A DNA stretch of 64,000 bases from Desulfuromonas acetexigens (GCF_900111775.1 NZ_FOJJ01000040.1:62001-126000), one strand, 5' to 3'. Positions 7,920-17,027 are shown, counted from the stretch's first letter. Translations and numbers: made by a program. Notes: generated by a model from the letters alone, not told the origin.

Positions 7920-8348
7920 TTAGAGAATATCCAGCAGGCGAATTTCGAAGGTCAGATCCTGACCCGCCAGAGGATGGTTGGCATCCAGAGTTACCTTGGT
8001 CTCGTCCAGGGCGATGATCTTGACCACAATCGGCTCGCCATCTTCCCGGGTCAACTCCAAATGATTACCGACCACCAACTTCAATTGGGCGGGGACGTCG
8101 GCACGCTGGACCTCGGCGACCATATCTTCCTGATAGGGTCCATAGGCCTGTTCCGCCGGCAGAGTCAGGGTCTTGACCTCGCCGGGAGTCATGCCCAGCA
8201 CCGCCTGATCGAAGCCGCGGATGACCTCCTTGCGCCCAACGATGAATTCCAAAGGGGCCTGCCCTTCCGAGCTGTCGAAAACGCTGCCGTCAGCTAAGCG
8301 CCCCACATAGAAAACCTTGACCTGATCTCCTTTTTTCGCCCCTGCCAT
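7920..8348 (-). CDS. FKBP-type peptidyl-prolyl isomerase, SlyD-like
   Basis: 142 residues starting MAGAKKGDQVKVFYVGRL, with the split FKBP fold of SlyD: FKBP halves (DGSVFDSS, PLEFIVG, VIRGFDQAVLGM, and C-terminal DANHPLAGQDLTFEIRLL) around an inserted flap domain (residues about 70-120). It catalyses cis-trans isomerisation of prolyl bonds and acts as a cytoplasmic chaperone. The His-rich metal-binding tail of E. coli SlyD is absent. Start at 8348 from AAGGAG; the longer frame lacks a site. A second FKBP gene is directly upstream. Confidence 0.9.
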   Translation of the reverse strand: MAGAKKGDQVKVFYVGRLADGSVFDSSEGQAPLEFIVGRKEVIRGFDQAVLGMTPGEVKTLTLPAEQAYGPYQEDMVAEVQRADVPAQLKLVVGNHLELTREDGEPIVVKIIALDETKVTLDANHPLAGQDLTFEIRLLDIL

Positions 8349-8398
8349 ATCCTGCTCCTTCCACGAAAACCTCCGACAAACCCTCCACGCCGAGGCGG

Positions 8399-8442
8399 AC
8401 AAGGCCTCCGGAGGGAGCGTGTCGCTCTCCCGGAGGCCTTGT
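8399..8442 (-). terminator. Long hairpin between the two FKBP genes
   Basis: 13-bp perfect stem ACAAGGCCTCCGG / CCGGAGGCCTTGT (8399-8411, 8430-8442) with an inner GAGCG/CGCTC helix. It lies after the stop of the upstream gene (8470) and may reduce read-through into the SlyD-like gene. No U-tract. Confidence 0.6.
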
Positions 8443-8469
8443 GGTAAGCCGAATCTAAAAGACTTCGTA

Positions 8470-9186
8470 TTATTTATCGTTCTGGATGGAAATCAGCTCA
8501 ACCTCGAAAAGCAGGGTCGAGTTGGGCTCGATGACCGGTCCGGCGCCCCGCTCCCCATAGGCGAGATCCGCCGGGATGAAGAGCTGCCACTTGGCCCCTT
8601 CCTTCATCAGTTGCAACGCCTCGGTCCAGCCGGGAATCACGCCACCGACCGGGAAGGTCGCCGGCTCGCCGCGCTTGTAAGAGCTGTCGAATTCGGTGCC
8701 ATCGATCAGGGTACCGCGATAGTTGACGGTGACCGTATCCTCCTTGGCCGGGGACTTGCCCGTGCCTTCGTTGAGAACCTTGTACTGCAGACCGCTGGGC
8801 AGGGTCACAACCCCTTCCTTCGTGCCGTTCTCAGCGAGAAAAGCGGCGCCCGCCGCCTGATTCTTTTCACCCATGGCCTGGACCTCGGCTTCCTGCTTGG
8901 CCATCATCTCCTGCTGGAAGTTCATCAGGGTGGTCTGCGCCTCTTCATCGGTCATCAGGGTCGGACCGCCGGCGAGGGTATCTTTGATCCCCTGGGCGAG
9001 AATGGCGGGGTCGACTTCGATCTTCTGGTTGGCGAAATCACGCCCCATGCTCATGCCAATACCGTAGCTGACCTTGTCCTTGACGCTGGTCAGCTCCACT
9101 TTTTTACTTTCGCCACTCTTTTCCCCGGCCGTACAACCGGCCGCCACCAGCAGAACCGCCAAAACCGCGCCAACAATCTGTTTCAT
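8470..9186 (-). CDS. FKBP-type peptidyl-prolyl isomerase lipoprotein (FkpA/Mip-like)
   Basis: 238 residues starting MKQIVGAVLAVLLVAAGC; lipobox VAAGC places the lipidated Cys at residue 18. An N-terminal helical dimerisation region (DKVSYGIGMSMGRDFANQ..., residues 35-125) precedes a C-terminal FKBP domain (LPSGLQYKVL...VNYRGTLIDGTEFDSS...VIPGWTEALQLM...IPADLAYGERGAG). This is the Mip/FkpA layout of envelope-located foldases. Start chosen at 9186 because the longer frame adds a non-signal N-terminus. Confidence 0.93.
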   Translation of the reverse strand: MKQIVGAVLAVLLVAAGCTAGEKSGESKKVELTSVKDKVSYGIGMSMGRDFANQKIEVDPAILAQGIKDTLAGGPTLMTDEEAQTTLMNFQQEMMAKQEAEVQAMGEKNQAAGAAFLAENGTKEGVVTLPSGLQYKVLNEGTGKSPAKEDTVTVNYRGTLIDGTEFDSSYKRGEPATFPVGGVIPGWTEALQLMKEGAKWQLFIPADLAYGERGAGPVIEPNSTLLFEVELISIQNDK

Positions 9187-9285
9187 GAATTTATTTCCTT
9201 TCGTCAGGGAGGATACAAATGTCAACTTGTACTCTGAGGAACCCGGGCTGTCAAGGGACAAGGGCACAAAATTCTTCGCCGAGAG

Positions 9286-10575
9286 TCAGTCTCCCTCCGG
9301 CTTTTGCGGCGGCGGAAACTCCCCCAGCGGATCGAACCCCCGCAGCGCCAGCAGACCGTAGGCGACACCGACGGCGCTCAGGTTGCCGGCGGCGGGGGTG
9401 CGGTTTTCGTGACCGAGCAGGGCATCTGGCAGGGTGGCGTAGGGAAAGCCCAGGGTGTTACCCACCGGCACCGTCAACTTCGTCATCTGCCGCAGCAGAT
9501 GATGGCGTTTTTCGGCGAAGTCGCGGGCCGCCTCGTTCTCGCCACGGCTCGCGGCATCGGCGCTCAACCGTTGCCAGGCATTCGCCAGCTGAAAGGTCCA
9601 CTCCGGGGAAATCAGCGGCTTACGCCCCAGGGCGGTGGCATGGGCGTGGTGGATGAAATCGACCCCTTCGGCCCAGTCCTTGCCGTCGAGAGGAATGCGG
9701 ACCTGACAGTGATTTTCGACATAGGCGAGAAGGGCGCGGGCGGCATCGGGCGCGAAGGTCTCCAGCACCTCCCGACCCAGCGCCGAAACGCCCCAGGACT
9801 GCACATCGGTGGCCACGGTCGCATCGCCAAAGCCGCGATTGAAGCGCTTTTCCACGGCGTTGAAGCCTTGGCGTTTAAGCCAGTCCAGCACCTCGGCGCG
9901 CCCTTGCCGATAGATTTCCCCGCCGGGTTCGGCAGCCAGCAGCCCGAACAGGGCATAGGCGTCGAGATTGATTTCCGTGGCGTAACTGTCGGCGTAACGA
10001 GGAAGGGCCGGATCGTAATTGAAATGCTGATCCTTCGGGTTGGCCGGGTCGCCAGGCGGCCCCATGGCGATGCCGCCGTAATTGGCATTCTCCCGGCGCT
10101 TCTCCTGCAGGGCGAGGGCGGCATCGGCGATTTTGCGCGCCAGATGCAGATAGGCCTGCTCGCCGGTGCGCCGGTAGAGATGGCCGGCAGCCAGCCCCAA
10201 CCAGAGATTGGCGCCGCTGCGCACCGACCAGTCCCGCCCAACCGGTCGCCCTTCACTGAAACTGACCGCCTCGATCACCCCGCCGAGACGCCAAACCTCC
10301 GGGGCGCGCAGATAGAAATCGACGATCCGCCGCGACTCCGAAACCTCCCCCACCGCCAGCCAGGCGAGCGCCGTTACCGCCGCATCGTAGGTGAAGGTCC
10401 AGCCGGCGAAACGCGCATCCCCCACATGACTGTAGGGCAGCCCCGTGCCGGGGTCGCGGTTGGCCTTCAGCCAGCGCACCAGTCCCCTTTCGAGATCAGC
10501 GAATTCCCCGGCCCAGGCCGCCCCGGAGCAGAGCAGCCAGAGCATCAGGAACAACGCCGTAAATCCCTTCGTCAT
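9286..10575 (-). CDS. Secreted alpha/alpha-barrel protein, glycoside hydrolase-like
   Basis: 429 residues with a clear signal peptide (about 22 residues, ending AWA). The mature part has repeated amphipathic helices with motifs such as LPYSHVGD, FTYDAAVTALAWLA, GANLWLGLAAGHLYRRTGEQAYLHLARKIADAA and YATEINLDAYALFGLLA, typical of (alpha/alpha)6 barrels in glycosidases and related enzymes. No catalytic acid pair could be assigned with confidence. The ATG overlaps the TGA of the M48 peptidase gene upstream, so they are translationally coupled. Substrate unknown. Confidence 0.7.
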   Translation of the reverse strand: MTKGFTALFLMLWLLCSGAAWAGEFADLERGLVRWLKANRDPGTGLPYSHVGDARFAGWTFTYDAAVTALAWLAVGEVSESRRIVDFYLRAPEVWRLGGVIEAVSFSEGRPVGRDWSVRSGANLWLGLAAGHLYRRTGEQAYLHLARKIADAALALQEKRRENANYGGIAMGPPGDPANPKDQHFNYDPALPRYADSYATEINLDAYALFGLLAAEPGGEIYRQGRAEVLDWLKRQGFNAVEKRFNRGFGDATVATDVQSWGVSALGREVLETFAPDAARALLAYVENHCQVRIPLDGKDWAEGVDFIHHAHATALGRKPLISPEWTFQLANAWQRLSADAASRGENEAARDFAEKRHHLLRQMTKLTVPVGNTLGFPYATLPDALLGHENRTPAAGNLSAVGVAYGLLALRGFDPLGEFPPPQKPEGD

Positions 10576-11819
10576 TTCCCCGCCTCGCGCAGACGCCGCA
10601 CCCGCTCCACGACCGGCGGATGGGAGAAGTAGAAGGCCGCGTACCAGGGATGGGGGTGCAGATTGGCGAGATTGTCCCGGGCGAGGGTGACCAGGCCCGA
10701 GGCGAGATCCTCGGGGTTGCCGTGCAGTTCACAGGCATAGCGGTCGGCCTGCCATTCGTCACGGCGGAAGAACCAGGCGCTCACGGGGGTGAAGGGAAAA
10801 GACACCAGGGAACCGAGAAAGGCCAGCGGCAGCCACTGGGCCGCGAAGGAGAGGCTGTCGATACCAAACAGCCCCGGCACCCCGCCCCAGCCGATGAGTC
10901 GATAGGCCAGATAAAAGCTGCCCAGAGCCAGCAGTTCGGTGACGAGCAGACGCTTGAAGATGTGCCGTTTTTTCCAGTGGCCGATTTCGTGGGCGAGAAT
11001 GGCGAGAATTTCTCCGGCCTGCAAGCGTTCGATCAGGGTGTCGAAGAGAACGATGCGCTTGACCCGGCCGATGCCGGTGAAATAGGCGTTGCCGTGACGG
11101 CTGCGGCGCGAGGCGTCGACCTGAAAAACCCGCCCGGCGGCCAGTCCGGCCCGCGCCATCAACGCCTTCACCCCCTCTTCTACCCCTTCTTTGCGCACCG
11201 GCTCGAAACGGAAGAAGAGCGGTTCGATGACGTACGGGGAAATCAGCATGACAAAGAGGGTGAACAGAGCAAAGAGCCCCCACCCCCAGAGCCACCAGGA
11301 CTGCGGGCTGACCTCGACCAGCCAGAAGCCCCCCGCCAAAAGCAGACCGAGGAGCACCAGACTGATCGCCAGGCCCTTGAGCAGATCGGCGATCCACAAA
11401 CCCAGGGTCTGGGTGTTGAAGCCGTAACGGGCCTCGAGAACGAAGGTTCGATAGAGGCTGAAAGGGATGTCGAGCAGGGTCTTGGCCGTAAGCAGCAGCA
11501 GATAGAAGAGGGTTCCGGCGGCAACGGGCGGGAGACCCAGGCTTTCGATACAGCGGTCGTAGAGGGGCAGCGGCCCAGCGAAAAGAAAGAGTAGCAGCAC
11601 TGTGCTGTCGAAAAGGCTTTCGATCAGGCCGAGTCGGCTGTTGTCGAGGGTGTAGGCCGAGGCTTTCCGCAACACCTCGCCGTCGATCACTCCCTCGAAT
11701 CCGGCGGGAACAACAGCGCCATGGATTTTCAGATAGGCCAGATTGAGGGCGCGCAGCAACAGCCCGGCCAGGAGTGTGAAGAGATACAACAAAAGCAGAA
11801 GAGTCGTCATGAACGGCAT
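10572..11819 (-). CDS. M48-family membrane metalloprotease (Ste24-like)
   Basis: About 415 residues. Several hydrophobic segments occur (first at residues about 4-25, others around 60-80, 100-120, 145-210). The zinc motif HEIGHWKKRH (HExxH) is followed by the third ligand Glu in RRDEWQADRYACE. This matches Ste24/CAAX-type M48 proteases that cleave membrane-bound substrates. The start is uncertain: ATG at 11819 or 11810, neither with a strong ribosome site. It overlaps the downstream secreted protein by 4 nt. Confidence 0.88.
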   Translation of the reverse strand: MPFMTTLLLLLYLFTLLAGLLLRALNLAYLKIHGAVVPAGFEGVIDGEVLRKASAYTLDNSRLGLIESLFDSTVLLLFLFAGPLPLYDRCIESLGLPPVAAGTLFYLLLLTAKTLLDIPFSLYRTFVLEARYGFNTQTLGLWIADLLKGLAISLVLLGLLLAGGFWLVEVSPQSWWLWGWGLFALFTLFVMLISPYVIEPLFFRFEPVRKEGVEEGVKALMARAGLAAGRVFQVDASRRSRHGNAYFTGIGRVKRIVLFDTLIERLQAGEILAILAHEIGHWKKRHIFKRLLVTELLALGSFYLAYRLIGWGGVPGLFGIDSLSFAAQWLPLAFLGSLVSFPFTPVSAWFFRRDEWQADRYACELHGNPEDLASGLVTLARDNLANLHPHPWYAAFYFSHPPVVERVRRLREAGK

Positions 11820-11971
11820 GATAGCTGAATCACGGCGACGGGTCGAGCTTCTTCGTGCGCGCACGGGCGACTCTGCAGGATTGGATTTCTTGCTTCAATC
11901 GCCGGGAAGTTCGGTTATGATTGATGGCGTCACAAAAACTCGCAGATTGTCCATCAACCCCCGGAGTTCCC

Positions 11972-14146
11972 ATGTCGGAAACAGACTTGCAAGATCCTCC
12001 CAATCCCGCCGCCCCATCCTCGCCCCAGCCGCCGGTCCTGGATGAAAAGGTCCTGGGGCAGTGTCGGGCCGACGGCGTCACCTTTCGCGCCGCTCAGGCC
12101 GAAGCCATCACCCGGTTACTGGAGTCCCTCGCCAAAGGTCGGCGACAGCTGGCCGAATCCTTCGCGCAGCGGCCGAAGAACCCGCCGCCGGAAGAGGCGA
12201 AAGAGTTCGTCAAGCGTCTGCAAACGGAACTGACCGCCCAGCGCACCTGGCTGCTGAAAAAGGTTCGACCCCAGTTCGAACAGGCCACCAAGGGGCGGCT
12301 CGCGGGGAGAAAAACCGTCCTCGCCCTGCTCGAAAAGCTTACCGACAGCGCCCGGAAACAGCTCGAACGTTACCAGGCCGAAAGGGACGCCCTCCCCCTC
12401 CCCGCGGACGCCGGCCTGTCGGCTCAGCTCGCCTTCCGTTTGCGGGAAACCGCCCGAGCCCGGGGCCTGCTCAACAGCCCGGCCGAAAACCTGCCGACGA
12501 CCGAAGAACTGGAGTACCATCCACTGGTCGAAGAACTCAGCGAACTGAGCGCGCGCCTGCACAGCCGCGTGGCCGACCTTTGGCCGAGCATCCGCTTTCA
12601 TTTCCAGGTTGCCGAGGAAGAGCTGGCCCGTCTCGTTGTTTCCGAAGAGGAAAAGAAGTCTGCCGTCGACTTCGGCAAGGGGGTCGAAGAGGCCGAACAG
12701 CTCGCCTGCGGTGTCCTCGCCACTGCCGAACAGCAGATCGCCGAACTCTTCGCCCCCCTGGACGACTACTGGGCCGGGCTGGCCGAACGCCTGGAAGTCT
12801 GCGGCCAGAAACTGGCCGGGGGGAAATATTCCGGATCTCAGCCCTGGCAAGATCTGGGCGAGAGCCTCAAGCGTCGGGGGAAAAAGGCATTCCGCCACTA
12901 TTTCGACATCTCCGACCAGGAAGAGACCTCCCTCCTGCGCGCCGCTTCACACAAAATGTTCAGCAACCTGCAAGAGGTTCTGCACAAGGAAGCGGCCCCG
13001 CAGGAAAAACTCCTGAGCCTCACCGACCTGCCCTCCGCCCAGGAAGTGCTGCGCCGCAGCGAAACCTTCCCCCCTCTGCATCGCCGGCTTTTCACTCTCG
13101 GCCCGCTGAAGACCCGGGAATTCCTCGTCGCCCGCGACGAGGAACTGGAGGTGCTGGATGATCTCTTCACCCGCTGGGAACAGGGGCAGGCGTGCAGCCT
13201 GGCGGTGATCGGGCCGGAGGGGAGCGGCAAAACGTCGCTGGTCAACTGTTTCGCCAGCGAATACGGCGCTCAGGGGGAACTGCTGCGTCTCGAAATCGAC
13301 AAGCGACTGCAATCCCCGGAGGATGTCATCGAACTGTTCCGGCAAGGATTCGATATCAAAAAACCGCTCGCCACCCTCGACGAACTGATCGGGGAGCTGT
13401 TGACCCGCCCAAAAGGCATGGTGCTGGTCGAGGGCGGACACAACCTGGCCTTGCGCGTGGTGGGCGGCGGCCGCGCGGTAGAGGCCCTGTGCTACCTGCT
13501 GCTGGCCACCCGCCGACATTTTCTCTGGCTGGTCACCTTTCGCAAAGTCCCCTGGGAACGCCTCGATTACCAGTACCAGATCAACCGCTTCTTCACCCAC
13601 CAGATTTCGACCTTGCTTGCCGGCCAGCAGGAGATTCGCCAGGTCCTGCTGCTGCGTCAGCGCATTTCCGGCTATCCGCTAACCTTCTCCGGCGAAGGAA
13701 ACGGGAAAGAGAGCAACGGCACCACCGGCGACGGGCGCGAGCGGGAAAACCGCTTCTTCCGCGAACTTTTCACGGCCAGCGGTGGCAACCTCGACGCAGC
13801 GTTCCACTACTGGCTCCTCTGCCTCGGCTACGATGCCGAAAGCGAGAGCTTTCACGCCTGTCCCCTGGGAAAGATCGACTTTTCCTTTCTTCGGGAACTG
13901 GACGGCGACCAGCGCTTAACCCTGGCGGAAGTTCTCGGTCACGGCGGGCTTTCGGCCGAGGAACACCAGCGCATCTTCCACTGCGATCCCCTGACCGGCC
14001 GCCTGCGCCTGGAATACCTGGCGAGCCTCGGACTGCTGCTGGTCGAACCCCCACGGGGAGCGGGAGGAGACGTCCGCTACCGGCTCAATCCCGTCTACTA
14101 CACGCCGGTTGTCAAAACACTGGAAGTCATGAATATCCTTTATTGA
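11972..14146 (+). CDS. Large P-loop ATPase of unknown function, coupled to MscS channel
   Basis: 724 residues. The first ~390 are predicted helical and rich in Glu, Leu, Ala and Arg, without a recognised domain. A P-loop NTPase module follows: Walker A GPEGSGKTS at about 411-419, a Walker B-like strand KGMVLVEGGHN (Glu but not the usual Asp-Glu), and a later LWLVTFRKVPW strand that resembles an AAA/STAND sensor region. The C-terminal ~200 residues look like a winged-helix or lid region. Start at 11972 uses GGAG; an upstream in-frame ATG has no site. Only 12 nt separate it from the MscS gene, so ATPase and channel are likely to act together. No signal peptide or membrane segment, so it is cytoplasmic. 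Confidence 0.75.
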   Translation: MSETDLQDPPNPAAPSSPQPPVLDEKVLGQCRADGVTFRAAQAEAITRLLESLAKGRRQLAESFAQRPKNPPPEEAKEFVKRLQTELTAQRTWLLKKVRPQFEQATKGRLAGRKTVLALLEKLTDSARKQLERYQAERDALPLPADAGLSAQLAFRLRETARARGLLNSPAENLPTTEELEYHPLVEELSELSARLHSRVADLWPSIRFHFQVAEEELARLVVSEEEKKSAVDFGKGVEEAEQLACGVLATAEQQIAELFAPLDDYWAGLAERLEVCGQKLAGGKYSGSQPWQDLGESLKRRGKKAFRHYFDISDQEETSLLRAASHKMFSNLQEVLHKEAAPQEKLLSLTDLPSAQEVLRRSETFPPLHRRLFTLGPLKTREFLVARDEELEVLDDLFTRWEQGQACSLAVIGPEGSGKTSLVNCFASEYGAQGELLRLEIDKRLQSPEDVIELFRQGFDIKKPLATLDELIGELLTRPKGMVLVEGGHNLALRVVGGGRAVEALCYLLLATRRHFLWLVTFRKVPWERLDYQYQINRFFTHQISTLLAGQQEIRQVLLLRQRISGYPLTFSGEGNGKESNGTTGDGRERENRFFRELFTASGGNLDAAFHYWLLCLGYDAESESFHACPLGKIDFSFLRELDGDQRLTLAEVLGHGGLSAEEHQRIFHCDPLTGRLRLEYLASLGLLLVEPPRGAGGDVRYRLNPVYYTPVVKTLEVMNILY

Positions 14147-14158
14147 ACGGAAAAGGCC

Positions 14159-14971
14159 ATGCAAGAAGAAACGATTCAGAACCTCCTCCATCAGTTCTCC
14201 CCGGGGCGACTTTTGCTGGCGATCGCTTGTTTTGCCGCGACCTGGCTCTTTGTCTCCCTGTTGCGGCTTGGCGCAGAACGACTGCAAAAAAAATTCGGCC
14301 GGCATCGGCTCTTCATCGCCAGTGTTTTTCCCGTCTTGCGCCTGCTGATCTGGATCGGCGCCGTCGTCTTCATCATCTTCGCCGTTTTCAATCCGCCGAT
14401 GAACACTCTCGTCGCCATCAGCGCCTCGGCCGGACTGGCACTCGGCCTGGGTGCCCAGGATCTGATCAAGAATGTCATCGCCGGGATTCTGATCCTCTTC
14501 GACCGCCCCTTCCGCGTCGGCGACATGATCGAGGTCGGCGATCACTATGGAGAGGTGACCAATATCGGCCTGCGCTCGATCCGCGTGCAAACCTTCGGCG
14601 ACAGCACTGTGACCCTGCCCAACGCCCTGGTGCTGGGGCAGGCCGTCTCCAACTCCAACTCGGGCGCCCTTGATGAAATGGTCGAGGTCCACTTCACCCT
14701 TCCCGCCCATCTCGATCTCACCCTGGTACGAAATCTGGCCCAGGAATCGGCGAGCAGTTCTCCTTACGTCTATCTCAAAAAGCCGATCCGGGTGCTGATC
14801 GAAGACCGCTTCGACCGCACCTTCCTGACCCGGCTGACGATCAAGGCCTATGTTCTCGACATCCGCTTTGAACGGCTGCTGGCGAGCGATATCACGGAGC
14901 GCTTCAAAAACGCCCTTCTGGAGCGACAACTGATTCCGGAGACGCAACTGGGGCAGGTCATCGTCGATTGA
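14159..14971 (+). CDS. Mechanosensitive channel of the MscS family
   Basis: 270 residues. Three membrane segments lie in the first ~110 residues, with the pore helix ISASAGLALGLGAQDLIKNVIAGILILFDRPFRVGD carrying the Gly/Ala packing pattern of MscS TM3. The beta domain (DMIEVGDHYGEVTNIGLRSIRVQTFGDSTVTLPN) is canonical, and the C-terminal alpha/beta domain follows. It would release solutes on hypo-osmotic shock. The short N-terminus matches minimal MscS. Its ATPase neighbour suggests additional gating control, which is inference. Confidence 0.93.
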   Translation: MQEETIQNLLHQFSPGRLLLAIACFAATWLFVSLLRLGAERLQKKFGRHRLFIASVFPVLRLLIWIGAVVFIIFAVFNPPMNTLVAISASAGLALGLGAQDLIKNVIAGILILFDRPFRVGDMIEVGDHYGEVTNIGLRSIRVQTFGDSTVTLPNALVLGQAVSNSNSGALDEMVEVHFTLPAHLDLTLVRNLAQESASSSPYVYLKKPIRVLIEDRFDRTFLTRLTIKAYVLDIRFERLLASDITERFKNALLERQLIPETQLGQVIVD

Positions 14972-15018
14972 TGAAGACAGGGGAGTGTGGCAAGAAAAGG
15001 AAAAGATGGAACGGAATC

Positions 15019-15049
15019 GGGGGGACGCCGACGGGCGCCCCCCTTTTTT
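15019..15049 (+). terminator. Intrinsic terminator after the MscS gene
   Basis: GGGGGGaCGCC ... GGGCGCCCCCC hairpin followed by T6, ending just before the stop of the convergent gene at 15051. Confidence 0.8.
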
Positions 15050-15050
15050 G

Positions 15051-15941
15051 TCAGAAGTCGAAAAAGACCGCCAGACTGGAGGTGAAATCGGCGCTGCCGT
15101 CCGACAAGCCGGTGCCGACATAGCCTTCGAAGGCCACATCCGCGACCGGGCGCCAGACCAGTTTGAGGCGACCTTCCAGCGCTTCGTCGGCACCGTCGGC
15201 GGGGGCGGTCGCACCCACGGCCTGCACGGCGCCGTAGAGGCCGTCGTTCAACTGATAACCGAGGCCGCCGTTGTAACGGAAATAATCCTGACTATCGTAC
15301 AGATCCGAATCCCCCTGCACGACGTAAACCCCTTCGGCGAAAAGATGCCAGTCGCCCAGCCACTTGGCGACGGTTAGACCGGGACCGAAATCGAACTCGC
15401 CGGTGCCGAGCCCCTTGTCCTCGTCCGCCGTCGGAAACTTGAGGTAGAAGGTGGGGCGGATCTGGGGCGTCCCCGAATTTTCCTCGATCAGCACATAACC
15501 GGCGGTCAGGGTGATGTCCCCCAGGCCGCTCTCGGAAGTATCACGGCTTTTCGTGGTGGTGGTCGTCGTGGTGGTGGTTGTCGTCGAATCGGTAGTCGCC
15601 GCCGCCCGCCTGCCGCGCACCGCCCCGGCGGCGGAACCGCCGGAAGTACGGTAGACCACCGTCGAAACGTCGCCGTCCTCCAGGGATTGGTAGACGTAGG
15701 GGATGATCAGCTCGAAGTCGAGACGCTCGCTGGGATAGAAATCGATATAGAGGGGGACGGAAACGAAATCGCTGTCGCTGCCCGTGCCGTAATCGCCGGT
15801 TTCGTAGTCCAGCCCGATCCCCAGAGAGAAAAGGGGACGCTCGGCCATGCGATATTCGGTAGGGTCGGAAGCCCGCGCCGCGCCGGCCGACGCGGCGAAG
15901 ATCATCAGTGTGGCCAGAGCGGCCGAAAACAGTCTGTTCAT
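15051..15941 (-). CDS. Outer-membrane beta-barrel (transporter-like) with polythreonine insert
   Basis: 296 residues with a signal peptide (to about residue 24, ARA). The mature protein is rich in alternating hydrophobic strands with aromatic ends (SVPLYIDFYPSERLDFELIIPYVYQ, FDFGPGLTVAKWLGDWHLFAEGVYVVQ) and ends in Phe (AVFFDF), as expected for a BAM-assembled barrel. The pattern resembles the MetA-pathway/phenol-type transporter group. Between two strands is a low-complexity segment RRAAATTDS followed by 11 consecutive Thr, probably a loop. Last gene of a likely three-gene envelope operon. Confidence 0.75.
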   Translation of the reverse strand: MNRLFSAALATLMIFAASAGAARASDPTEYRMAERPLFSLGIGLDYETGDYGTGSDSDFVSVPLYIDFYPSERLDFELIIPYVYQSLEDGDVSTVVYRTSGGSAAGAVRGRRAAATTDSTTTTTTTTTTTKSRDTSESGLGDITLTAGYVLIEENSGTPQIRPTFYLKFPTADEDKGLGTGEFDFGPGLTVAKWLGDWHLFAEGVYVVQGDSDLYDSQDYFRYNGGLGYQLNDGLYGAVQAVGATAPADGADEALEGRLKLVWRPVADVAFEGYVGTGLSDGSADFTSSLAVFFDF

Positions 15942-16059
15942 AGAGAAAAGTCCTGACGCCGTCCGGCGCAAAAGGGGGGGAAACCGTGAGGGGTGAGGAG
16001 TTAAAGGTGAGGCGCCCCTGGATCGTCGCAGATGGGCGTTTTTCATCAGCCGTTAACCC

Positions 16060-16569
16060 TTAATGGTTGCGGCCTCCGCCGCGCATTTGCCGCATCGGCA
16101 TCGGGCGTTGGTGCATGGGCCGCTGCCCGCCCGACCAGGCCGGGCGGCCGGTATCGCGCTGGCGCAAGGCGATATCCCGGCTGTCCCCGGCGCGGGCGAT
16201 GTTCTGCACCATGAGATAGGCGACGCCGTCCTTCCCTAGGGCCTTGGAGCCCCGCGCCGAAACGACATCGCCGGGACGCAGTTCCAATCCCTGCTCCCGC
16301 CAGTAATCGCCGGGACCGAGGACCAGCGAGACCCGCTCCCCGCTGCTCTCCACCACCGCCAGGGCCGGTTCCCGCCCCTGCCCCGGGGAAATTTCGACCA
16401 CCGTTCCGCTGAGGGAAATCACCGTATTTTCGTCATAGCCCTGATGCAGATCGAGGCCGCTCTTCTCCCAAGCGCTGTCGGAGCCGAACCACCATCCGGC
16501 GCGGGCCGGGGACGGCGCGGACCAACAGAGGCCAAGGGCAAGCAGAATGAGAAAAAAACGGCCGGTCAT
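16060..16569 (-). CDS. Secreted OB-fold-like hypothetical protein
   Basis: 169 residues with a signal peptide ending ARA (about residue 24). The mature part has a beta-rich core (ISLSGTVVEISPG, LAVVESSGERVSLVLGPGDYW, LRPGDVVSARGSKAL, VAYLMVQNIAR) that looks like a periplasmic OB-fold. The C-terminus is basic and rich in Arg, Met, Gln and His (QRPMHQRPMPMRQM), possibly metal- or polymer-binding. No function is recognised. Middle gene of the envelope operon next to an NtrC-type regulator. Confidence 0.7.
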   Translation of the reverse strand: MTGRFFLILLALGLCWSAPSPARAGWWFGSDSAWEKSGLDLHQGYDENTVISLSGTVVEISPGQGREPALAVVESSGERVSLVLGPGDYWREQGLELRPGDVVSARGSKALGKDGVAYLMVQNIARAGDSRDIALRQRDTGRPAWSGGQRPMHQRPMPMRQMRGGGRNH

Positions 16570-16606
16570 GACGATACCTTTCCTGCGTGAAACCTGATCC
16601 CGAAAA

Positions 16607-16630
16607 GGGCCGGAGTCCGAGCTCCGGCCC
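16607..16630 (-). terminator. Hairpin between the first two envelope genes
   Basis: Perfect 9-bp GGGCCGGAG / CTCCGGCCC (16607-16615, 16622-16630), 6-nt loop, directly after the stop at 16645 on the minus strand. There is no T-tract, so it could attenuate transcription or stabilise the upstream message. Confidence 0.5.
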
Positions 16631-16644
16631 CCCGGAATCAAGAA

Positions 16645-16974
16645 TTATTCCACCGTCCGCTTCGAGCTGCCGAAGCCGGTGCCGTCCTGGGGACGGGGGG
16701 CGAGTTCCGAGCCGTCGGCGAGCCCGAGCTTGCGCTGGCTGCCCTGGGCGCTGCCGGCGGGGGTGGTCAGGCCGTCGCCGGTGTTGACATGCAACTGCTG
16801 CCGGGACTGGGTCTGAAGTTTGCTCTGGGTCTGGACCTTGGTCGCGGTGCGGGTCTGCAAGCCCTTGCCGCCGGCACCGCCGGCCCCGGCGCCCTTGCCG
16901 GCGAAAGCGTAACCGCCCAGGGCCAGGGTACAGGCCGCGGCCAGAACAACAACTTTAACAAACTGCTTTTTCAT
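16645..16974 (-). CDS. Small secreted Gly/Gln/Thr-rich protein
   Basis: 109 residues: signal peptide MKKQFVKVVVLAAACTLALGG... ending AFA, then a Gly-rich stretch (KGAGAGGAGGKG) and a polar Thr/Gln-rich tail (TRTATKVQTQSKLQTQSRQQ). It looks unstructured in part; no family recognised. It has a good GGAGG site and is the first gene after the sigma54-like promoter at 17028-17044, so it is probably the most strongly expressed product of that operon. Confidence 0.75.
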   Translation of the reverse strand: MKKQFVKVVVLAAACTLALGGYAFAGKGAGAGGAGGKGLQTRTATKVQTQSKLQTQSRQQLHVNTGDGLTTPAGSAQGSQRKLGLADGSELAPRPQDGTGFGSSKRTVE

Positions 16975-17027
16975 GATGAATCCTCCGTGTTGGTGTGTTG
17001 TGGGTTAATGCGCGCAAGCCTCAGTAA

